DNA of 64,000 nt from Tautonia rosea. GTDB taxonomy: Bacteria > Planctomycetota > Planctomycetia > Isosphaerales > Isosphaeraceae. Made by a program: the position numbers and the translations under genes. Under the pieces are notes generated by a model. That model was not told where the DNA came from, searched no databases, and saw only the letters and a list, made by a program, of their open reading frames with translations. Location: positions 434,001 through 498,000 of the forward strand of contig NZ_JABBYO010000005.1 in the NCBI RefSeq assembly GCF_012958305.1. Direction: 5' to 3'. Positions 25,235 through 33,314 of this stretch are shown here, one piece after another. Position 1 is the first letter of the stretch. Each line of letters starts with the position of its first letter.

Positions 25235-27787
25235 GTGCGCGTCGACCCGAGCCGAGCCTCTGCCCTCGCCCTTTGGTTCGTCGCGATGCTCGCGATCGCG
25301 GGCTCGCCCCACGGTGCCCATGCTCAGGCTCCCCCCAACCGGGGAGGGGGCTTCGAGCGAGGCGCCCCTCCCGCAGCCGGTGCCGGCGGTCCTGCTGGTG
25401 GCCAGGCGGCCGGACAGGGTGGAGCCGTGGGTGGCTACGGACCGCCCGGGGGCTATGGCCAACCCGGTCAATCCGGTCCTGCGTCGGAAAGCGCTGCTCC
25501 CGCCTCACGCCAGGCGCCGGTCGATCTCGACGCCGTCCCCATCGACACCACACCCCTGGCGCGTTTTATCCCCGAAGATGCCTACGGCGCCTTCCTTGAA
25601 TTCAACGGTCTGAACGCCGCTCCCAACGTCTGGCAAGGCTCCTCCGCCTACGCCATGCTGAACGACACGAGCCTCGGCGAGATGCTTCAAGAGGTCATTG
25701 CCCAGTTCATCGAGGCCGCTCCCAACGCCCCTGCGGGGGTCATGACCGGCCCAGAAGTCGTGGCCGTTCTGGAACACCTGGCCCGGCACGGCATGGTCCT
25801 CGCCTCTCCCATGAACGCACAGGGATCAGCCTCCGAGGCAATTCTTGTGCTCCGCGGGGCGGCCCACCGCGAGGTCCGTCCCCTGTTTGGCAAGCTCATC
25901 GGAACCATCGCTGCCGAAGGGGCCAAACCTCAGGTCGTGAGCAAGCCCGGAAACCGCCAGATCGTTGTCATGGACACCCCCCCCTTCGGCCTTGAAGGAG
26001 TAACCGAATGGGCCTGGTGGATCGAAGGTGACGACCTCGTCTTCGTCTTCAACTCGATTGAGGCTGCCGATCGCGTCATGGCGGTCCTCGACGAACAAGC
26101 GCCCAACGCCGTGAACAACCCCATCCGACAGCAATTGATGGCCGTCGAGAACGGGTTCCAGCCGCTCGCGGTCGGCTCCCTTCAGCTCGATCGTCCTGGC
26201 GCCGGTGAGGCCGAGCGCTCGATGATCGAGGAAAATGGCTTGAATCGTCTCGATCTACGCTGGGGCTTCGACGGAGAGGATTCCCTGACAGTGGTCAATC
26301 TGGATGCTCCGGCTCCTCGGCAGGGCTTCATGACCGCCTTCGATCAGCCAGCCATTCCGATGAGCGACCTCCCCCCGATTCCTCGCGAGGTCGATAATCT
26401 GACCATCCTCTCCGTCAATCCCGCCGGAATCTATGACGCCTTAAGCGCGATCGCCGACCAGTCAGCTCCTCCACTGGCAACTCAGTTGCAATCCTTCGAA
26501 GAATCGGTCCGCTCGCGAGCCAGGCTCGACTTCCGAGACGACGTCCTCGCTTCCCTCGGACCCAAGATCACGGCTTACACCTTGCCCAGGCCCGTATCCC
26601 GTCCTGCGTCGGGCAACCCCCTGGCTGGCATCATGAACGCGCTCGGAGGGCTCGGCCTTCCTCAGTTCGTCGTGGCGATCGAACTCCAGAACGGCTCGGA
26701 GTTCACCAGCAAGCTCGACGGAATGATTCTGGCCATCAATGAACAGCTCGCCAGCTTGCTTCCGCCTCCTCCCGAGCCTCCCCCGGCCGACGGTGCTGGT
26801 GCCTTCCCTCCTGCTGGCGCTCAGCAAGGCCGACAGGGCGGTGGCTTGCCCGGTCAGGCCGGTCGCGACGAGGCCCCCGAGCCTCCGGAACCGCCAAAGT
26901 TCTCGATGACCCTGGCCACCCCCCGAACCTACTTGCTCCGGCTTCCCGAAGGACTCTACGGTCTGACCGGATATCAGCCCACGATCACAATGGGCCAGAA
27001 CTACCTGATCTTCGCCTCCAACCCGGTTGCCGCCCGTCAATGCCGAGAGCTGGAACAGGCCGACGCCGATGATCGCTGGTCGCCTCCCGCCAATCTCGCC
27101 GGTCGGCTGCCCGGAAACCTGACCATGCTCGTCGTGAACGACCCAAGCCAGTCCCTCCCCTCGGCCATCGCCGGCCTTCCTGCGGCCCTCAACGCTGCCA
27201 TGGCGTCTGCCGCCTCGGCCCTCGAGCCCGGTGCGGCAGGCGGTGGGCCTGCCGGTGGTGCTCCGGGTGCCATGGCTTCCGGCCCCGGTGCCAGTGGATT
27301 TTCCCCAACGCCGAATGAATTTAGCGATGGGGATCCCCGAAGCTTTGCCGGAGGCGCTGCCGGTTCCGCTCCCCCTCCGGGAGCGAGCGGTTTCCAGGGA
27401 CAACCCGGCGCGGAAGGGTACCCCGGGGCTGCCGGTGCAAGCGGGTATCCCGGAGCTGCCAGCGCAGAAGGGTATCCCGGAGCTGCCGGCGCAAGCGGTT
27501 ACCCTGGGGCTGCCGGCGCAGGCGGTTATCCTGGGGCTCCGGGCGTAGCAGGTGCTCCCGGAGCACCCGCCGGTCCAACTACGATCCGTATTTCCCCAAC
27601 ACTGATTCCTTCGCCCGACTCCCTCCGACGCTACCTTGGCACGGCCGTCTACTCGGTTTCGGCCGATGAGGGTGGCATCCGGATCGAGGCCCGGGAATCC
27701 GTGCCCGGTCAGTGGGGCCTTGATGGCCTCGGTGCCGGACCGGCCCTTTCACTTCCGGCTTCGTCTGCCCTGGGCGGACGAAACTAA
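25235..27787 (+). CDS. Secreted protein with collagen-like glycine-rich repeats, unknown function
   Basis: An 850-residue protein. The GTG at 25235, preceded by AAGGACGG, starts a signal peptide (RASALALWFVAMLAIAGS) cut near AHAQA. A glycine/proline-rich linker follows, then a globular region (about 90-650) that I do not assign to a family. A second low-complexity part near the end carries six 9-residue units of GYPGAAGAS type. The final ~70 residues are globular again (TIRISPTLIPSPDSLRRYL onward). A cell-surface or extracellular structural role is an inference from the repeats. It starts about 390 bases from the divergent rsgA. Confidence 0.7.
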   Translation: MRVDPSRASALALWFVAMLAIAGSPHGAHAQAPPNRGGGFERGAPPAAGAGGPAGGQAAGQGGAVGGYGPPGGYGQPGQSGPASESAAPASRQAPVDLDAVPIDTTPLARFIPEDAYGAFLEFNGLNAAPNVWQGSSAYAMLNDTSLGEMLQEVIAQFIEAAPNAPAGVMTGPEVVAVLEHLARHGMVLASPMNAQGSASEAILVLRGAAHREVRPLFGKLIGTIAAEGAKPQVVSKPGNRQIVVMDTPPFGLEGVTEWAWWIEGDDLVFVFNSIEAADRVMAVLDEQAPNAVNNPIRQQLMAVENGFQPLAVGSLQLDRPGAGEAERSMIEENGLNRLDLRWGFDGEDSLTVVNLDAPAPRQGFMTAFDQPAIPMSDLPPIPREVDNLTILSVNPAGIYDALSAIADQSAPPLATQLQSFEESVRSRARLDFRDDVLASLGPKITAYTLPRPVSRPASGNPLAGIMNALGGLGLPQFVVAIELQNGSEFTSKLDGMILAINEQLASLLPPPPEPPPADGAGAFPPAGAQQGRQGGGLPGQAGRDEAPEPPEPPKFSMTLATPRTYLLRLPEGLYGLTGYQPTITMGQNYLIFASNPVAARQCRELEQADADDRWSPPANLAGRLPGNLTMLVVNDPSQSLPSAIAGLPAALNAAMASAASALEPGAAGGGPAGGAPGAMASGPGASGFSPTPNEFSDGDPRSFAGGAAGSAPPPGASGFQGQPGAEGYPGAAGASGYPGAASAEGYPGAAGASGYPGAAGAGGYPGAPGVAGAPGAPAGPTTIRISPTLIPSPDSLRRYLGTAVYSVSADEGGIRIEARESVPGQWGLDGLGAGPALSLPASSALGGRN
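27389..27550 (+). repeat. 27-base tandem repeat, six units, inside the coding region
   Basis: Six in-frame 27-base units encode GFQGQPGAE, GYPGAAGAS, GYPGAASAE, GYPGAAGAS, GYPGAAGAG and GYPGAPGVA. Units 2-5 are closest to each other; the outer two are degenerate. The G-x-P / G-A-A pattern is collagen-like. Copy number could vary between strains. Confidence 0.85.
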
Positions 27788-28056
27788 TCGTCCCGTCTTC
27801 GACCGGGCCTGCGGCCTCGGTGCCCTCCGCAAGGGCGATCGAACTCCCGGCTCGGTCGAGTTCTCGGCCTGACCTCTCAGCCCGATCCTCGCTGCGGATT
27901 CCCCAGCAATTCAGACGGATCGGGCCGGCCGATCATGTGTGGAGTAGGCTTCTCTCGCCGATTCCCCGCACGATCCCGTTGAGGTCGGACCCGTTCCTGC
28001 GTGTCAATCACGTCCTCCGATCCTCATTGCTCGCATCACGCGACTGGAGGCGTCTG

Positions 28057-28506
28057 ATGGAATTCGTTAGCGAAGTGACTGCCCGGCTCGAAAACAAACC
28101 CGGTCGGCTCGCCAAGATCTGCGCAGCCATGGCTCATGAGAAAATCAACATTCGAGCCATGTCCGTCATGGATTCCGGCGATCGGAGCGTCCTCCGGATG
28201 ATTGCCGAGCCGATCGACTCCACGCGCCAGGTGCTCACCTCGCTCGGCGTCGAAGCCGAGTTCCACGAGGTTATGGCTGTCGAACTGGACAACAAGCCCG
28301 GTGCCCTCGCCAAGCTGCTCCAACGCCTAGCCGACGAGCATATTAACATCGAATATGCCTACACGTCCGCCGTCGGGCAGGGGCGCGCCCTCGGCATCTT
28401 CCAGACCGATACGCCGAAGAAAACCGCTCAGGTCCTCTCCGCCGCCTCGACCTCCGCAAACGGCTCAGACCGAGAGAGTGGCCGTCGGCCGCTCCATACC
28501 CGCTGA
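28057..28506 (+). CDS. Tandem ACT domain protein
   Basis: A 149-residue protein whose ATG follows GGAGG by seven bases. Two ACT domains are visible: VSEVTARLENKPGRLAKICAA (about 4-24) and VMAVELDNKPGALAKLLQRL (about 72-91). Each is followed by a KINIRAMS or HINIEYAYT second strand. Stand-alone tandem ACT proteins of this type usually bind an amino acid and regulate amino-acid metabolism; the ligand is not visible. The C-terminal ~25 residues are disordered. No biosynthetic operon is adjacent. Confidence 0.9.
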   Translation: MEFVSEVTARLENKPGRLAKICAAMAHEKINIRAMSVMDSGDRSVLRMIAEPIDSTRQVLTSLGVEAEFHEVMAVELDNKPGALAKLLQRLADEHINIEYAYTSAVGQGRALGIFQTDTPKKTAQVLSAASTSANGSDRESGRRPLHTR

Positions 28507-28604
28507 GTCGATCGGCCTCGGTTTCCTGCCCCTCGGGATCGCTCAAGCCGTTGGCTCGACAGCGGTCCTGAGGGCTTCAATCCGCTCGTCGGCGAAAGCA
28601 TCAT

Positions 28605-29453
28605 TCAGGCCACCGGGCTGGGGAATCCGACCCCGGCCTTTGCCGATCGCTCCCGAAGAGGTCCAATGACCGACTCAGCCAGCGCAATTCCCCGCTGCTG
28701 CGCCTCCGAGCGATGCCGCTCCCAGGCTTCGGGAAAGATCCATCCGGCGGGCGCGGTCCGTCCTTCGAGCGCCTCCGCCACGCGGCGGTGAAACGAGCCG
28801 AGCGATTCGAAAGCAGCGACCGCCAGAGCCACAACCACCACTTCCTGCGCCCCCGAGAGCAAGAGCCACGGAGCCACCCGATCGACGATCATCCGCATCG
28901 GCTCATCGCCCGTCGTCGGCCCGTCAGTCACCTCGATCTCGCCCCCGGCATCTCCCAGAATCGAGTCAAAAATTAAGGGAACCCCTTCAGGTGCCGGAAT
29001 TGCGGCCGATTGCGCCGAACCCGGGCCCAGCACCAGACCCAGAAATGGCCCAATCGCCAGATCGGCCGCAATCGCCGCTGCCGGGCCTGCCGAGGGCGGC
29101 AGTCCGATCACCCGAACGATCCCCACTCCGGTGTCTCGGGCCTTCTGCCCCGCAATCTCCGCCGCCCTTGCCAGCAATAGCGGCGGCAACCCCCCGGAAG
29201 CCTCTAGCACCGCCGTCGAGGCATGCTCCGGACCCACCCGACCCTGCTGCTTTGGGTCAAAATCGCCGTGATCGAGCCGGGTCAGCCAGTCTCCCAGCCC
29301 CACAATGCCGAAATCGTGCGCACCGATCGCATCATACCAGAGCAATAAGCGACCCAGAGCCGACGCTCGCTCGCGTGCCAAACCGGCCCGAGAAAGCAAC
29401 TCGGTCGCCAATCGCCGCAGGTCGTCCGGCCGATAGCGGGGGGATTCGCTCAC
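28605..29453 (-). CDS. LDH2/malate dehydrogenase-like protein, probably degenerate
   Basis: A 282-residue protein. The GTG at 29453 (MSESPRYRPDDLRRLATELL) fits the family N-terminus and has GGAG upstream; GTG 29507 is an alternative. Residues 10-125 follow the Ldh/YlbC-type NAD(P)H oxidoreductase pattern, ending AGQKARDTGVGIVRVIG. Where active members have G-x-x-S-H-G, this one reads GAHDFG, so the usual catalytic His is replaced by Phe. It is shorter than the normal ~340 residues. I infer loss of the original activity. It lies between the ACT gene (convergent) and an unknown gene on the same strand. Confidence 0.65.
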   Translation of the reverse strand: MSESPRYRPDDLRRLATELLSRAGLARERASALGRLLLWYDAIGAHDFGIVGLGDWLTRLDHGDFDPKQQGRVGPEHASTAVLEASGGLPPLLLARAAEIAGQKARDTGVGIVRVIGLPPSAGPAAAIAADLAIGPFLGLVLGPGSAQSAAIPAPEGVPLIFDSILGDAGGEIEVTDGPTTGDEPMRMIVDRVAPWLLLSGAQEVVVVALAVAAFESLGSFHRRVAEALEGRTAPAGWIFPEAWERHRSEAQQRGIALAESVIGPLRERSAKAGVGFPSPVA

Positions 29454-29558
29454 GATCGTCGCGCTCCAGGGCGGTTCACTCAGACGTTGGCGCTCGCGTC
29501 GCCACACCTTCCCAGTTTACCGCAGAACGCTCGAATACCCAATCCCCCCTGCCTCGGC

Positions 29559-30083
29559 TCACGACTCCAGGATCAGACCCTCGCCGGCTTCTCCCCGCTC
29601 CCACTCCTGTCGGACCCGCGAGAGGCCAAAGGCACAGAGCTCAAACTCCATGCTCAATCGCCTCAGGACCGGGGCCTGATCCCCTTCGTAAGTGCTTGCC
29701 AGATAATACGATCGCTTTCCTTGCTCCTGAAACGTGATCAGGTGATCCACCGAAAGCGTCGTTCGAAGTTTCGGCAAGGCTTCCGGATACACGCCCGTCC
29801 AGAAAAGCGTGAAATCGCCGACATGCCGATGACACTCTCGGCGGCGTTCCTCGTCGCTCGACGATTCCGCTTCGGCAATCATTGCCACCACTTCTGTCAA
29901 CCGACGCCCCTGCCCGTCGGCAATCGGATAGAACGCCTGCGCGGGCACAAACCTCGCGAGGAGGCCCGCCACATAACCCACCAGATGCGGGTCGGCGATT
30001 CCCAGCTCCGCCTGAAACGTGTTCTCGGTGATCCCTCGGAACATGCGGTGCAACGGATGGCGTTCAGGTACGTCTCTCGTCAT
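29559..30083 (-). CDS. Conserved hypothetical protein
   Basis: A 174-residue cytoplasmic protein. The ATG at 30083 has GAGGAGC about ten bases upstream and gives MTRDVPERHPLHRMFRGITE. The sequence is mostly helical, with aromatic-rich segments (DFTLFWTGVYPEALPKL, KRSYYLASTYEG) and LSMEFELCAFGLSRVRQEW near the end. No signal peptide, membrane helix or known motif is visible and I do not recognise the family. It is upstream of the LDH2-like gene on the same strand with a 105-base gap, and divergent from the beta-CASP nuclease gene. Confidence 0.75.
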   Translation of the reverse strand: MTRDVPERHPLHRMFRGITENTFQAELGIADPHLVGYVAGLLARFVPAQAFYPIADGQGRRLTEVVAMIAEAESSSDEERRRECHRHVGDFTLFWTGVYPEALPKLRTTLSVDHLITFQEQGKRSYYLASTYEGDQAPVLRRLSMEFELCAFGLSRVRQEWERGEAGEGLILES

Positions 30084-30351
30084 GGTACGGGCGCTCCTCA
30101 CCCAGTGGGACGGAAACGATCGTGGGACGCAAGCCTCGTCGAACTTTGCGCGACGCTCGGCCCATGCAAATCCTACGCCAAGACTCAGGATCGGACAACC
30201 CTTCCTTCAAACTTCTCCTTCTCGAAGCGCTCCCTTGAAGCAACATGGAACTCTTGGCATGATGAGAGGTTATCGAAATGTTCCGTGTCCTCCGTGTTCG
30301 GCGGGCGAGCCCCGACCCTGGGGCCCGGTATGGACGGAGGGAGGAGGGGTC

Positions 30352-31737
30352 TTGCGTATCTCGTTCCACGGCGCGACGAAGCAGGTCACGGGAAGTGCCC
30401 ACCTCGTCGAAATCAACAATCGCCGCATCTTGCTCGACTGCGGACTCTTCGAGAGTGACCGATTTAACCCCGAAAGCCCGAACCGCCAGTTCGACTTCGA
30501 CCCTGCCTCACTCGACGCGGTCATCGTCTCCCACTCCCACAACGACCACATCGGCCGCCTTCCCGTCCTCATCCGCCACGGCTTCAAGGGGCCGATCTAC
30601 ACCACTCCCGCCACCGCCGACATTCTCAACATCATGCTGCGCGATAGCGCTCGCATCCAACGCGAGGATGCCCGCAACGCCCAGCTTCGCAACCCCGACT
30701 CCGAACCGCTCAGCCCTTTGTTCGAGCTCTCCGACGTCGAGTGGGTCATCGAACGCCTCGTCCGACTCCCCTACGAAGAGGCCACCGAGCTCCTCCCCGG
30801 CATCACCCTCACCTACCACGACGCCGGCCACATCCTCGGCTCGGCCATGGTCCAACTCGACTTCAAGGAAGGGGACGATCGCCGCCGCTTCCTCTTTACC
30901 GGCGACCTCGGCCGGCGCGACATGGGAATGCTCCACAACCCCACCGTCGTCAAGGACATCGACGTTCTGGTTTCCGAAAGCACCTACGGAGCCAAGGAAC
31001 TCGACATCTACGACACGCTCCTGAAGCAGCTCCACGCCATCGTCCTTCGTGCCATTCGTCTCCAGAGCAAGATCATCATCCCGGCCTTCAGCCTCGGCCG
31101 GACTCAGAAGATGATCCACAGCTTCCTCGAACTCTTCCACCAGCACCGCGTCAAGCCGGTCCCCATTTACGTCGACAGCCCGCTTGCCACCCGCCTCACC
31201 GAGGTCCACCGCGAACACCCTTCCTGCTACACCCCCGATTCGATCAAGCTCCTCGAATCCGACGGCTCCCTCTTCAGCGCTCCCGAGTTGCACTTCTGCC
31301 CCACCTGGGACGACTCCCGTCGCCTGAACTACCTCAACGGCCCGCTCATCATCATCGCCTCCAGCGGCATGTGCGAGGCCGGTCGCATCCGCCACCACCT
31401 CCGCCACGCTGTCGAAGACCCCGACAACGCCATTGTCATCGTCAGTTACCAGGCCGAGAAAACCCTCGGGCGCAAGATCGCCGAAGGGGCCGAACGCATC
31501 CAGATCATGGACCGTTGGCACGACCTCAACTGTGCCGTCTACGTCCTCGACGGCTTTTCCGGTCACGCCGACCGCAACGACTTCGCCTGGTGGTACGAGC
31601 AAACCGGCGGAAACATCTCCTCCGCCTTCCTCGTCCACGGCGAGCCCGAAAGCATGGAAGCCCTCGCCCCCCTGCTCCAGCCCTACGTACAGAATCCCGT
31701 CGTCATCCCCGAAAAAGGCCAGAGCTTCGACGTCTAG
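30352..31737 (+). CDS. MBL-fold beta-CASP RNase-like protein
   Basis: A 461-residue metallo-beta-lactamase/beta-CASP protein of the CPSF/Ysh1-like bacterial group. It has HSHNDHIG (first His about 61), DAGHILGSAMV, LFTGDLGR, and the beta-CASP part with VDSPLA and SSGMCEAGRIRHHL. The RMMBL end has FSGHADRNDF and FLVHGEPESM. These are the metal-binding and RNA-processing motifs. It likely acts as a zinc-dependent RNA endo- or exonuclease in the cytoplasm. The start is TTG at 30352, directly after a strong GGAGGGAGGAGG. A palindromic repeat begins ten bases after the stop. Confidence 0.9.
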   Translation: MRISFHGATKQVTGSAHLVEINNRRILLDCGLFESDRFNPESPNRQFDFDPASLDAVIVSHSHNDHIGRLPVLIRHGFKGPIYTTPATADILNIMLRDSARIQREDARNAQLRNPDSEPLSPLFELSDVEWVIERLVRLPYEEATELLPGITLTYHDAGHILGSAMVQLDFKEGDDRRRFLFTGDLGRRDMGMLHNPTVVKDIDVLVSESTYGAKELDIYDTLLKQLHAIVLRAIRLQSKIIIPAFSLGRTQKMIHSFLELFHQHRVKPVPIYVDSPLATRLTEVHREHPSCYTPDSIKLLESDGSLFSAPELHFCPTWDDSRRLNYLNGPLIIIASSGMCEAGRIRHHLRHAVEDPDNAIVIVSYQAEKTLGRKIAEGAERIQIMDRWHDLNCAVYVLDGFSGHADRNDFAWWYEQTGGNISSAFLVHGEPESMEALAPLLQPYVQNPVVIPEKGQSFDV

Positions 31738-31746
31738 AGCGTTCTT

Positions 31747-31818
31747 CGTTTGCCTGTTGAAGGTCCAGGGAACTGGGGACTGGCTCCGAGTCTTCGAGGT
31801 GCCCGTCCCCCATGTCCC
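31747..31818 (+). repeat. Palindromic repeat, copy A
   Basis: The core GGGGACTGGCTCC (31775-31787) pairs with GGTGCCCGTCCCC (31798-31810) with two mismatches. It is preceded by CCTGTTGAAGGTCCAGGGA. The same layout occurs at 34573-34652. It begins ten bases after the stop codon of the beta-CASP gene. Confidence 0.75.
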
Positions 31819-31853
31819 GGCGAGCCGCTCCGCTCAATCGATAACCGATCTAT

Positions 31854-31911
31854 GGCGGTTTCCGTTCACCTGTTGAAGGCCCAGTGAGTACAGCTGGCTC
31901 GGTGTTTTCGT
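31854..31911 (+). repeat. Palindromic repeat, partial copy
   Basis: GCGGTTTCC, then CACCTGTTGAAGGCCCAG, then a diverged GGCTCGGTG. It shares the left arm of the repeat with copies A and B but has lost the right arm, so it looks like a decayed copy 36 bases after copy A. The rest of the gap to 32080 shows no gene. Confidence 0.55.
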
Positions 31912-32080
31912 GGGGCCACGCCTCGTTTCCGTCGAGCGGCGATGACCAGGCGGAAGGCGGAAGCCGCTCCGAGTGGTCTTGTTTCGAACGTGACTCCACA
32001 CACCTCACCAACCCGCCCACGCCGCGACGAGTCACGTCCCCTCGGGAACAGGGAGAAACTGCAATCCCTGGTGACAAGGG

Positions 32081-32872
32081 TCAAGGGCGATCCGGATTCC
32101 TCCGGCCTTGCTTGGTCGCCGCTCCCCGCTGCGGAACATCTCCCCGAGGACCTCGCCGGTTGGGCTCGACCTGAGTAAGTTTCAGACGAAGCACGTTCCC
32201 ATCCGTCTTGTAGTTGCCTGCGGCGATCGCCATGCCGGGCGGTAGGTTCAATCGCCTGGCGGTCGCACGATCGATCCGGTACGTGCCGTCCAGTGCCATG
32301 CGGCTAACCTTCGGCCGACCGGGTCGGAAGCGAATCATCAACGTCTGTGATCGCTCGTTCACACTCGCATCGGCCACCTCCACCACGGTCAGAGGAGCGA
32401 GGAGCGCCCTGGTCGCGGACGGGGCCCGGTTCCGGCCAGCTCGACTCGGATTGCTCGTGTCGCCACCCCGTCCGCGATTCCCTCCCGCCGGATTCTCACT
32501 CGGTGGATTCTCACTGGGGGGATCGGCGTTCGGTTGACCACCACCTTCTCCTCCGCCACCCTCACCGCCACCACCACCACCGCCACCGCCACCGCCTTCA
32601 CTGTTTCCCAGAAGCCAGGAGAGCAGATCCTCGAACCAGCTAAACGGCCCCCCTGCCGGGTCTTCATACCGGAGCGACACTTTCCCACCGTTGAGTGTCC
32701 CCGAGGTCGGCCCGGTCACCGATCCCGAAGGGAACTCGATCTCGATGTCAACCGTCGTGCACGGAGGATCCGGCTTTGGACCATCGACCTGTGCTCGGGT
32801 CGAGGAATCCTCAAGGCAACCGAAAACCACCAGGGCTGCCAACACCTGTCCGTATCGCATCAACGTTTGCAT
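32081..32872 (-). CDS. Exported (possibly lipo-) protein with long glycine tract
   Basis: A 263-residue protein. The ATG at 32872 is preceded by TGGAGAA and gives MQTLMRYGQVLAALVVFGC, a signal sequence ending in a cysteine that could be a lipobox (the F at -2 is unusual). After a small N-terminal domain (VDIEIEFPSGSVTGPTSGTL) comes a run of eleven glycines, then G/E-, P/S/E-N- and R/G-rich disorder. A C-terminal ~90-residue domain (LAPLTVVEVADASVNE to KLTQVEPN) follows. I do not recognise a family. It sits between the two sets of palindromic repeats. Confidence 0.65.
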   Translation of the reverse strand: MQTLMRYGQVLAALVVFGCLEDSSTRAQVDGPKPDPPCTTVDIEIEFPSGSVTGPTSGTLNGGKVSLRYEDPAGGPFSWFEDLLSWLLGNSEGGGGGGGGGGGEGGGGEGGGQPNADPPSENPPSENPAGGNRGRGGDTSNPSRAGRNRAPSATRALLAPLTVVEVADASVNERSQTLMIRFRPGRPKVSRMALDGTYRIDRATARRLNLPPGMAIAAGNYKTDGNVLRLKLTQVEPNRRGPRGDVPQRGAATKQGRRNPDRP

Positions 32873-33314
32873 CGATCGATTCTCCAAGGCTTGAGCAAAC
32901 AGAACCGACGCCTGCGAAGTCCTTGGCGAACAACACGCCCCTTTCCACAGGCCAAGAAGGAATTGCCCACACATGTTCGGCTTCGAGATATCTCTCGTCA
33001 AGAAGCTCGCCCCTGTTTGATCTCATCACAATGCGCGTTTCGGGCGAAGCCGAATACATGGGCTCCATCGCTTCGTCCCGGGACAATCAGAAAAAAAAGT
33101 GACTATCCCCCCGCTTCATCACGATGATTTTGTGAGGAGGATTCATCACCTGGACCAGCATTCCTGACATGAACGTCCCTCCTCCCTACGGCAATCCTTC
33201 AGATTGTTCCCAACGCCTGATGAAGCCCCGAACCGTATTGGTCCAGAACAACGACCAAGAGGGTCCGAAAAACAAACACCACTTTCGTATTGCAACTCTT
33301 TGGGCATTCTCATC
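32873..33314. other. Intergenic region between divergent genes
   Basis: About 440 bases between the starts of the glycine-tract protein and the HGL-motif protein. It is less GC-rich, with A8 at about 33091-33098 and GAGGAGG at about 33135 that is not followed by a plausible start. I see no gene; promoters for both neighbours are expected here. Confidence 0.5.

Noticed and set aside
27389-27550. Tandem repeats as a possible CRISPR array
   Set aside because: The units are contiguous without spacers, in frame, and encode a regular nine-residue protein repeat.
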